Shown in pieces: positions 18,812 to 25,895 of a DNA stretch of 64,000 nt; position 1 is the first letter of the stretch, and the number at the start of each line of letters is the position of its first letter. Source of the DNA: Hyphomonas sp. Mor2. Its GTDB lineage: Bacteria > Pseudomonadota > Alphaproteobacteria > Caulobacterales > Hyphomonadaceae. The DNA is taken from the NCBI RefSeq assembly GCF_001854405.1, contig NZ_CP017718.1, forward strand, positions 1,178,001 to 1,242,000. Direction: 5' to 3'. The position numbers were made by a program, and so were the translations under genes. The notes under the pieces were generated by a model. The model was given only the letters and a program-made list of their open reading frames with translations, had not been told where the DNA came from and searched no databases.

Positions 18812-19575
18812 AGGTCATCCTCGCTGAAGACGAACCGCTCGCTGCGCGTCGGCTGGAGCGTGAATTGCTCCAAATTCCCGATTGCGACATTGTCGGAACC
18901 TATATGGACGGCCCGAGCGCGCGCGCCGCTATTCTCGATTTGCGACCGGATGTTGCGTTTCTGGATATCGAAATGCCCGGCTGCTCCGGACTTGAATTGT
19001 TGGAAGGTATTCCCGAAGACAAGTTTCCTCTGATTATTTTCACAACGGCCTATCAGGAACACGCGCTCGATGCGTTGAAGGCCGGAGCGATCGATTACCT
19101 GCTGAAACCGATCGACAGCCATTCGGTCCTGGAGGCCGTGAGCAAAGCCCGGAAGCGCCTGAAACAGGTCGGTGATGCGCGGCGCAGCCAACGACTGAGC
19201 TCCCTGATTGGCAACCTGCGGCGGGATCCGGGAACCCGCAGCCCCTATGAAACGGAATTCTGGGTTAAAGGACATCGCGGGACGATCCGCGTTGCCGTCG
19301 ATTCAATTGAAGCGATTGAAGCCGCACGGGATTACGTCAATCTGCATCAGGACGGGCGCTCGCACCTGCTGCGCGGGAAGATCTCCAACATCGCCGAGCA
19401 ACTCGATCCGGAACGCTTTCTTCGGGTGCATCGCTCTTTCATCGTCCACACGAAATTTATTCAGGCGGTCCTCAAACCAACCAATGGCGTGCGCAAGATC
19501 CTGTTGGCGTCCGGTCGCAAAGTCCCGATCGGGCGCTCTTTCAATGCAGATGTCATGGAGCGCATTACGTCGTGA
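18808..19575 (+). CDS. LytTR-type response regulator
   Basis: 255 residues. A receiver domain (about 1-120) with acidic pocket AEDEPLA, phospho-Asp in VAFLDIEMPG and Lys in YLLKPIDS; a linker; then a LytTR DNA-binding domain (about 150-255; VDSIEAIEAARDYVNLH, ERFLRVHRSFIVH, GRKVPIGRSF). LytTR regulators bind paired short direct repeats near promoters. It is translationally coupled to the kinase gene, so the pair forms a two-component system. No target gene is obvious beside it: the next gene downstream is convergent. Confidence 0.92.
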   Translation: MKVILAEDEPLAARRLERELLQIPDCDIVGTYMDGPSARAAILDLRPDVAFLDIEMPGCSGLELLEGIPEDKFPLIIFTTAYQEHALDALKAGAIDYLLKPIDSHSVLEAVSKARKRLKQVGDARRSQRLSSLIGNLRRDPGTRSPYETEFWVKGHRGTIRVAVDSIEAIEAARDYVNLHQDGRSHLLRGKISNIAEQLDPERFLRVHRSFIVHTKFIQAVLKPTNGVRKILLASGRKVPIGRSFNADVMERITS

Positions 19576-19582
19576 TTAGGAC

Positions 19583-19606
19583 GCTACACATGTAACTCGT
19601 CGCATT
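19583..19606. repeat. right 24-base element flanking the LytS/LytTR genes
   Basis: Reads GCTACACATGTAACTCGTCG then CATT and starts 8 bases after the regulator stop codon. It is the inverted partner (20/24) of 17617-17640 and shares CTACACATGTA (19584-19594) with it in direct orientation. No promoter is expected at this point because the neighbouring gene converges. Confidence 0.7.
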
Positions 19607-19754
19607 CGCGAGGCTGTTCGCCGCATTTCAGCTGACGGACCTGCAAATTCTGCAATTCTGCACCTGTCTTTTGAAAGATCGTCTCTCAGAAGATTTTACC
19701 CACTTGCAGAAGGCTGGGCTCTCACAATTTCCCCGGTCTTCTGCGCTTGTGAGC

Positions 19755-20603
19755 TTATGGCGTGAAATAAGGGCGGTCGCCGGCAATGGTGACCCGTTCC
19801 ATGATCCGCACATTCGGGAAATAGTCGCTGGCCGCATAATGCTGACAGGCGCGGTTATCCCAGAACGCGAGGGAACCAGGGGCCCAGCGGAAGCGGCACT
19901 GATACTCTGGCAACCAAGCGCGATGATAGAGGTATTGAAGCAGCTTATCGCTTTCCTCGCGATCCATCCCGACAATATGATCGGTGAAGGCGACATTCAC
20001 ATAAAGACCGCGTTCGCCGGTCTCAGGATGCGTGCGGATCACCGGATGCTCCTGCGGTGGGAATTTCTCATGCAAGGCAGAGGCGTCCTTGTTGAGGCGT
20101 CGCGCAAAGACGCGGGCAATGTCGTGCATCGCCGTCATCTCGCAGAGCCGCTCTTTGAGGTCTTCGTCGAGATCTTCGTAGGCAAGCACCATGTTGGAGA
20201 ACAGCGTATCGCCGCCAATCTCTGGCAACTCGATGGAACGAAGGATGGACCCCAGCGACGGTTCTGCGCGCCAGGTGACGTCGGAATGCCAATTGTTCTC
20301 CTGGCCTTTCGAGTTCGGACCGTGGGCAATGCGGAGCACTTCCGGATCTGGCTGGTCCTTCGGCGTCGCCGGGTGGATCTCGAGATCCCCGAACGAGCGA
20401 GCGAAGGCGATATGCTGCTCACGTGTGAGGTCGTGCTGGTCACGGAAGAAGACCACCTGATACTTGAGCAGAGCCGCACGGACTTCCGCCACCAATGTGT
20501 CGTCAAAATTGGCGAGATCTGCCCCGATCAACTCAGCGCCGATCGCGGGGGACGAAAGTCTGGGCTCAAATTTCGTGAATTCTGTATTGGCGTCGTAGGC
20601 CAT
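19755..20603 (-). CDS. TauD/TfdA-family 2-oxoglutarate-dependent dioxygenase
   Basis: 282 residues. Non-haem Fe(II) dioxygenases of this family hydroxylate small molecules such as taurine, alkyl sulfates or aryloxy acids with 2-oxoglutarate. The iron-binding triad is visible: HxD in NNWHSDVTW and the distal His in ACQHYAASDYFP; the 2-oxoglutarate Arg is probably in NVRIMERVTI. The substrate cannot be assigned, as there is no taurine or sulfonate transporter nearby. GGAGG stands a few bases before the ATG at 20603. It lies downstream of ispDF and the CinA-type gene on the same strand. Confidence 0.87.
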   Translation of the reverse strand: MAYDANTEFTKFEPRLSSPAIGAELIGADLANFDDTLVAEVRAALLKYQVVFFRDQHDLTREQHIAFARSFGDLEIHPATPKDQPDPEVLRIAHGPNSKGQENNWHSDVTWRAEPSLGSILRSIELPEIGGDTLFSNMVLAYEDLDEDLKERLCEMTAMHDIARVFARRLNKDASALHEKFPPQEHPVIRTHPETGERGLYVNVAFTDHIVGMDREESDKLLQYLYHRAWLPEYQCRFRWAPGSLAFWDNRACQHYAASDYFPNVRIMERVTIAGDRPYFTP

Positions 20604-20660
20604 GCTTCCTCCATTTTCTTTGAAGGTAGCACAGTCGCCGCTACGACCCTAGAGCTGAGC

Positions 20661-21149
20661 TTAAATCTGCGCCCGGATCATGTTCAGCGCGGCTTCAATG
20701 GTCTCCATGCGGACCTCGTGGCGCCCGATGTCGCCCAGTACCAGCATCTCGTGCATCATCGCCTTGTTCTCGCGCGCGCAGGCAATATGGACTGTGCCGA
20801 CCGGCTTCATCGGCGTGCCGCCGCCGGGCCCGGCAATGCCGGTTACAGCTATGGCGAGATTGGCGCGGCTTTGCTCCATGGCCCCTTCCGCCATCAAGCG
20901 AGCCACCGGTTCGGAGACAGCGCCATAATCGGCCAGCGTATCGCCGGCCACGCCGAGGATTTCCGACTTGGCGGCGTTGGAATAGGTGACAAAGCCGCGC
21001 TCAAGGACCTTTGACGATCCGGCAAACTCCGTGAACAGACCCGCGAGGAGGCCGCCTGTGCAACTCTCAGCCGTTGCGATTTTGACCCGCCGCTCCATCG
21101 CTTCATCCATGACGAGCAATGCGAGGTTTCGGATACGATCAGGAAACAT
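20661..21149 (-). CDS. CinA-family nicotinamide-nucleotide amidase
   Basis: 162 residues, equal to the C-terminal domain of CinA (PncC type), which deamidates NMN to nicotinate mononucleotide in pyridine-nucleotide recycling. The signature TAESCTGGLLAG carries the catalytic Ser; VTYSNAAKSEILGV and VTGIAGPGGGTPMKPVGTV complete the active site. ATG at 21149 is chosen, 10 bases after the ispDF stop; the two are probably one operon. Near lipA and ispDF is a usual alphaproteobacterial location. Confidence 0.92.
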   Translation of the reverse strand: MFPDRIRNLALLVMDEAMERRVKIATAESCTGGLLAGLFTEFAGSSKVLERGFVTYSNAAKSEILGVAGDTLADYGAVSEPVARLMAEGAMEQSRANLAIAVTGIAGPGGGTPMKPVGTVHIACARENKAMMHEMLVLGDIGRHEVRMETIEAALNMIRAQI

Positions 21150-21159
21150 GGTCGGGCCT

Positions 21160-22305
21160 TTAAGTGTTAGAACTATTTGGAACGAGAACGGCGCTCGCTT
21201 GCGCGGCAATCCCTTCGCGGCGCCCAGTAAAGCCGAGCCCCTCTGTGGTGGTCGCTTTCACGCTGATGGCGTCGACAGGTAGCCCGGTGACCCGAGCCGT
21301 TTCGGCGCGCATGGTCTCGCGATGGGGTTTCACCTTTGGCGCCTCGCAGATCACCGTCACGTCGCAGCTGGAGAGCGTCCAGCCCGCGGCCTGGGCCAGT
21401 TTCAAGGCGTGTGTGAGAAAGACTTCCGATGCCGCGCCTTTCCATTGCGGATCGCTGGGTGGGAAATGGTCGCCAATGTCTCCCAGCGCAGCAGCGCCCA
21501 GGATGGCATCGGTCAAGGCATGCCAGGCGACATCTGCATCTGAATGGCCGGCCAGCTTTTGCGCATGCGGGATGCGAACGCCGCACAGGATGACTTCGTC
21601 TCCGGGTTCGAAGGCGTGGACATCATAACCGATGCCGAAGCGGGGCGCAGAAGGAGGCGTCATGAGAAGTGTCTCTAGCCGGTTTAAATCATCAGGAAAG
21701 GTTATCTTAGCGAGACGTTCGCTGCCTTTGGTCAGCTTGATCTTGCCATCGCGCGCTTCGATCGCGGCGAGGTCATCTACCAGATCGCTCGACTGGGAGA
21801 GCGCGTCCGTGATGTCTCCATATCGGAAGACCTGCGGCGTCTGGACTCTGTAGAGCGCGTCGCGGCTGACATTGCTCAATTGGTCTCCGGATTGGCGTTT
21901 CAAGGCATCCGGCACGGCCAGAGCTGGCGCGGCCGCATCCGCAGTGTCCATGGCTGAAATGAGATCGGAGATAATGACGTCACTCAGACCAGGACGGGCG
22001 GCGTCATGGATCAAGACAAGGTCCTGGTCGGTCAGGTCACACGCGTGCAGACCCGCTTTCACGGAGTCTGTGCGTGTTTGACCTCCGGGGACGAGGGTCG
22101 CATCGCCGGTAAAAGGGGTCCAGTCTGTGAGATCGGCATCCGCCGGGACGACCAGCACAATCTGCCCCACATCGGGATGCGACTGAAACGCCTTCAGGGA
22201 CCACTGAAATACGGGTTTCCCGCCCAGCATTTGGAGCTGTTTTGGCAGCTGACCTCCGGCGCGTTCGCCGCGGCCAGCTGCAACGATGATCGCAGCAACA
22301 GGCAT
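21160..22305 (-). CDS. ispDF: bifunctional IspD/IspF (MEP isoprenoid pathway)
   Basis: 381 residues, a fusion typical of alphaproteobacteria. The N-terminal half (about 1-225) is IspD, which makes CDP-methylerythritol: AAIIVAAGRGERAGG, IHDAARPG, VQTPQVFRY. The C-terminal half (about 230-380) is IspF, which makes the cyclic diphosphate: FGIGYDVHAFEPGD with the zinc-binding Asp/His pair, AGHSDADVAWHALTDAIL, and VKATTTEGLGFTGRREGI. The start ATG at 22305 matches the IspD start; the frame to 22347 is unrelated. It is divergent from dusB. Confidence 0.95.
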   Translation of the reverse strand: MPVAAIIVAAGRGERAGGQLPKQLQMLGGKPVFQWSLKAFQSHPDVGQIVLVVPADADLTDWTPFTGDATLVPGGQTRTDSVKAGLHACDLTDQDLVLIHDAARPGLSDVIISDLISAMDTADAAAPALAVPDALKRQSGDQLSNVSRDALYRVQTPQVFRYGDITDALSQSSDLVDDLAAIEARDGKIKLTKGSERLAKITFPDDLNRLETLLMTPPSAPRFGIGYDVHAFEPGDEVILCGVRIPHAQKLAGHSDADVAWHALTDAILGAAALGDIGDHFPPSDPQWKGAASEVFLTHALKLAQAAGWTLSSCDVTVICEAPKVKPHRETMRAETARVTGLPVDAISVKATTTEGLGFTGRREGIAAQASAVLVPNSSNT

Positions 22306-22416
22306 GGGGGTTGAATAGCGCGTTGCGGTAAAAAAGCCACATGCCATGCAGGAATGAATGCCAGAACTTCACTGCTACACTTTTGTGCACTGCAAAAATA
22401 TGATTTGACTGGGGAT

Positions 22417-23415
22417 ATGATGAGAATGCCTTCATTTCAGGCAGAGCGTGTCTGGCTCGCGCCCATGTCCGGGTCGACCGACGCTGCTTTTCGCCGCCAG
22501 GCGGTGCGCTATGGCGCGCCTGCAGTCGTGTCGGAAATGGTGGCGGGCGAAGCGCTCGCAGCGGCGCGGCCTGATGTCGTGCGCAAGACCTGCCGTCATG
22601 AAGGGCGCGGTTTATGGATCGTGCAGCTTGCCGGGCGCCGTCCGGAGGATATGCGCCGCGGGGCAGAACTCCTGGTGGATGCCGGCGTCGACGTCATCGA
22701 TATCAATATGGGCTGCCCCTCTCGGCAGGTCACGGGCGGCAATTCCGGATCCGCCCTGATGCGTGAACCGGAGCTTGCCTTGCAGATCATTGAGGCGACC
22801 CTGGACGGGGCGGGCACGACGCCCGTCACGCTCAAAATGCGCCTCGGCTGGGATCATGATCTGCTCAATGCGCCAGAGATTGCGCGCGCTGCGGTCGATC
22901 GCGGGGTGCAATGGCTCACCGTACATGGCCGGACCCGGTGCCAATTCTACAAGGGCGCCGCGGACTGGGCCGCGATTTCCGATACTGTGAGCGCGGTCGA
23001 TGTTCCGGTCATCGCCAATGGCGACATTGGCAGCGTCGAGACGGCGACCGCCGCCCTGGCCGCATCTGGCGCTTATGGCGTCATGCTCGGGCGGGCGGCG
23101 ATGGGGCGGCCCTGGTTGCTGGGCGAAGTCGCGGCGCATCTTGAGGGACGGTCCTTCACCGCGCCGGACTTGCGGGCCCAGGCAGACGGTCTGTGCGAGC
23201 AGATTGAAGACAGCCTCAGCCTTTACGGGGCCTCTCTCGGCATTCGAATCGTCCGCAAGCACGTCTCGGCTCATGTCGACCATGTCGATTTGCCGCTGGA
23301 TAATGCGACGCGACGGGCGCTGCGGGCTCAGCTCTGCCGCCTGGAGGACCCAAAGACGCTGATCGGACAGATGCAGGCGCTTTACCTGAACGCAGACACA
23401 AAGGTCGCAGCATGA
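22417..23415 (+). CDS. dusB: tRNA-dihydrouridine synthase B (NifR3)
   Basis: About 332 residues. A flavoenzyme that reduces specific uridines in the tRNA D-loop. FMN-barrel motifs: LAPMSGSTDAAFRRQA, DINMGCPSRQVTGGNSG with the catalytic Cys, KMRLGWD, TVHGRTRCQFYKG, PVIANGDIGS and GVMLGRAAMGRPWLL. The start is either 22417 or the next ATG at 22420, both preceded by GGGGAT; 22354 is too far upstream. First gene of the conserved dusB-ntrBCYX run; its stop overlaps ntrB (ATGATG). Confidence 0.93.
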   Translation: MMRMPSFQAERVWLAPMSGSTDAAFRRQAVRYGAPAVVSEMVAGEALAAARPDVVRKTCRHEGRGLWIVQLAGRRPEDMRRGAELLVDAGVDVIDINMGCPSRQVTGGNSGSALMREPELALQIIEATLDGAGTTPVTLKMRLGWDHDLLNAPEIARAAVDRGVQWLTVHGRTRCQFYKGAADWAAISDTVSAVDVPVIANGDIGSVETATAALAASGAYGVMLGRAAMGRPWLLGEVAAHLEGRSFTAPDLRAQADGLCEQIEDSLSLYGASLGIRIVRKHVSAHVDHVDLPLDNATRRALRAQLCRLEDPKTLIGQMQALYLNADTKVAA

Positions 23416-24467
23416 TGACGACACTGGATCTCGTTGGCCTCGCACCGTTCGCGCTTCTGGGCCTCGATGAGCGCCGCCGGGTCAGCGCTGCCAACCCGGA
23501 GGCTCAGTCGCTGCTGGGCCATTCCGAGCGCGCCATGTATCGCAAGCCGTTAAGCGAGATCCTGTTCCATGACTCGCCGATATTTGCGCTGATGGACAAG
23601 GCGATCAGCCTCAAAGGCGATGTCACGGCCCACAGTGTCTCGATCAGCGGCCCCGGGCTCAACCGGACGCGCGTCCTGGATATGCGACTGAGGCCGCTGC
23701 AGGATGGCAGCTTCGTCATCGCGATGACGGAATCAAACGACGCGACGATCGTGAACAATAATCCCGCTGGCGTCGCCGCGTTTGGACGCATCCTTGGTCA
23801 CGAGGTCAAGAATCCCCTGGCCGGTATTTCCGGTGCGGCGCAGCTCCTGTCGCGCAAGGCGCGAGACGATCAGACGGCCATGCTCGACATCATCCAGAGC
23901 GAGACCCGCCGGATCGAGCGCCTGGTCTCACGCCTGTCGGCATTTGAGCTCTTCTCTGCGCCCGCCAAGGAGGCGCTGAACATTCACGAGCTCCTCGATC
24001 GGGTCGTGGCCGCGGAAGAAGCGGCGCAGGCCGGAAAAGTCTCCATCGTCCGTCTTTATGACCCGTCACTACCCGACATCGAGGCCGATCAGGATCATCT
24101 GCATGAAGCCTTCCAGAACGTGCTCCGCAACGCGATTGAGGCGACGCAGGCCTTCACCCAGAGCCCGCAAATACAGATCGAAACCGCATTTGAGACTAGC
24201 TTCGCCATTGTCCGCCGTGATGGATCAGAAAAGCTCGGCCGCGCCATTCGCGTAACCATTGAAGACAATGGTCCAGGGGTCCCGGCTGAAAAGAAAGCGC
24301 GTATGTTCGATATGTTCATGTCGTCCAAATCAGGCGGGCGCGGACTGGGGCTCAGTGTCGTCAACGAAATTGTCTCGGCCCATAAAGGCCGCATCAAAGT
24401 CGACAGCAAACCTGGGCTGACCCGCTTTTCAATCTATCTGCCCTTGCCAAGAACGAAGAAAAAATGA
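23412..24467 (+). CDS. ntrB: nitrogen sensor kinase NtrB
   Basis: 351 residues, soluble. NtrB phosphorylates or dephosphorylates NtrC according to PII signals of nitrogen status. An N-terminal PAS domain (about 5-115) is followed by the H-box GRILGHEVKNPLAGISGAAQ (His near residue 130), N-box NVLRNAIEATQAF, G1 DNGPGVPAEKKARMFDMF and G2 GGRGLGLSVVNEIVSAH. It overlaps dusB by 4 bases and ntrC by 4 (ATGA). The partner glnB lies 16 kb to the right. Confidence 0.94.
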   Translation: MMTTLDLVGLAPFALLGLDERRRVSAANPEAQSLLGHSERAMYRKPLSEILFHDSPIFALMDKAISLKGDVTAHSVSISGPGLNRTRVLDMRLRPLQDGSFVIAMTESNDATIVNNNPAGVAAFGRILGHEVKNPLAGISGAAQLLSRKARDDQTAMLDIIQSETRRIERLVSRLSAFELFSAPAKEALNIHELLDRVVAAEEAAQAGKVSIVRLYDPSLPDIEADQDHLHEAFQNVLRNAIEATQAFTQSPQIQIETAFETSFAIVRRDGSEKLGRAIRVTIEDNGPGVPAEKKARMFDMFMSSKSGGRGLGLSVVNEIVSAHKGRIKVDSKPGLTRFSIYLPLPRTKKK

Positions 24468-25837
24468 GCCAAAAAACAGTTCTTCTCGCAGAAGACGATG
24501 CAAGCATACGTCTGATCGTCAACCAGACCCTGGTCACCGCCGGCTATACGGTGCGCGCAACCAGTTCGCCGGAAGCGTTAGAGCGCTGGGTCAGAAACGG
24601 CGAGGGTGATGTGGTGGTCACCGACGTCTACCTTACCGACACGCCGATCTTTGAACTCCTGCCTTCGTTCAAACTGGTGCGTCCAGATCTGCCGATCATT
24701 GTCATGAGCGGCCAGAACACGATCCTGACCGCGGCCTCTGCCGCCCAGCACGGGGCCTATGATTATCTACCGAAGCCGTTCGATATTGATCAGCTGACAG
24801 ACCTGGTGGGCCGCGCCCTCTCGGATGTGAAGACGGCGCAGAGCGCGCCCGCGAAAAAGGCGATCACGGAGGGCGGAACGTCCCCGGCGGTGCCTCTGGT
24901 CGGTCGCTCTGCGGTCATGCAGGACGTCTACCGGATTATTTCGCGGGTGATGAATACCGATCTGACCGTCCTCATCGAGGGCGAGTCGGGAACCGGCAAG
25001 GAACTCGCAGCCCGGGCCATTCATGAGCTCGGCGAGTCGAGCGAAGGGCCATTCTATTCACTGGATCTTTCCATGCGGCCCCCGCAGGAAGTCAGTGCCG
25101 AGCTGTTCGGAACAGAGGGTGCGCCAGGCATCGCCTTCGACCGCAAAGCCACGATCTATCTCGATGAAGTCGGCGATCTGACGCAGGAAGCCCAAACCCA
25201 ACTGGTCAAACTGATGCGGGAAGAAGGCGGGGCGCGGATCATTGCGTCCACCCGCCAGCCCCTGTCTGCCCTGGTCGAAGCCGGTGATTTCCGCGAGGAC
25301 CTTTATTACCGGATGAATGTCGTGCGTATCGAAATGCCGCCGCTGCGGCGTCGCAAGGACGATATTCCGGAGCTGGTCAAAGCCTTCCTGATTCGCGCGG
25401 AAGCCCGCGGCCTGGCGTCAAAACAGGTCGCCAAGCAGGCCATGGAACTGCTCATGGCCTATGACTGGCCTGGCAATGTGCGGGAACTCGAAAATCTGAT
25501 TTTCCGCCTCGCAGCGCTCAGCCCGGATACGACCATCACCCAGCGCGATATTGAACGCGAATTGCGGGCGGAATCTCTGAAAGAGCAGGGGCCCGATGCC
25601 TCCCTCGAAAGCGAGATCGAGACGCTGCTGCATCGCTACGTTATGGCGGATTTACTACAGGGCGGGGAAGATGACGGTAAGATTTACCACACCGTTCTGG
25701 AACAGGTGGAACGTCCGCTCATCAAGCTGGCCTTGAGCGTGACGTCAGGCAACAAGCTGCGTACGGCCGCGCTGCTCGGCGTCAACCGAAACACCCTGCG
25801 CGCACGGATGGGTGTGCTAGGAATGACAGAAGACTGA
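24464..25837 (+). CDS. ntrC: nitrogen regulator NtrC lacking the GAFTGA loop
   Basis: 457 residues. Receiver domain (1-120; AEDDASIR, phospho-Asp in VVVTDVYL, YLPKPFD), AAA+ domain (about 145-375) and a C-terminal Fis-type helix-turn-helix (TSGNKLRTAALLGVNRNT). Walker A is GESGTGKELAAR, Walker B TIYLDEVGDL, and DWPGNVRELENLI is intact. Where sigma-54 activators have ELFGHxxGAFTGA, this protein has ELFGTEGAPGIAFDRKATI: the sigma-54 contact loop is gone and the segment is shortened. It therefore probably cannot activate sigma-54 promoters directly and may act as a repressor or with another sigma factor. It overlaps ntrB by 4 bases. Confidence 0.93.
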   Translation: MSQKTVLLAEDDASIRLIVNQTLVTAGYTVRATSSPEALERWVRNGEGDVVVTDVYLTDTPIFELLPSFKLVRPDLPIIVMSGQNTILTAASAAQHGAYDYLPKPFDIDQLTDLVGRALSDVKTAQSAPAKKAITEGGTSPAVPLVGRSAVMQDVYRIISRVMNTDLTVLIEGESGTGKELAARAIHELGESSEGPFYSLDLSMRPPQEVSAELFGTEGAPGIAFDRKATIYLDEVGDLTQEAQTQLVKLMREEGGARIIASTRQPLSALVEAGDFREDLYYRMNVVRIEMPPLRRRKDDIPELVKAFLIRAEARGLASKQVAKQAMELLMAYDWPGNVRELENLIFRLAALSPDTTITQRDIERELRAESLKEQGPDASLESEIETLLHRYVMADLLQGGEDDGKIYHTVLEQVERPLIKLALSVTSGNKLRTAALLGVNRNTLRARMGVLGMTED

Positions 25838-25895
25838 TTGACGTACGGGACGAGTGTTGCTCTAAATCACCACTGTTGCTGTTAAGTGACAGTGT

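Noticed and set aside
19671-21014. Long plus-strand frame of 447 codons
   Set aside because: It is antisense to the TauD-like and CinA-type genes, whose motifs and codon use are clearly real; GC-rich third positions create such shadows.
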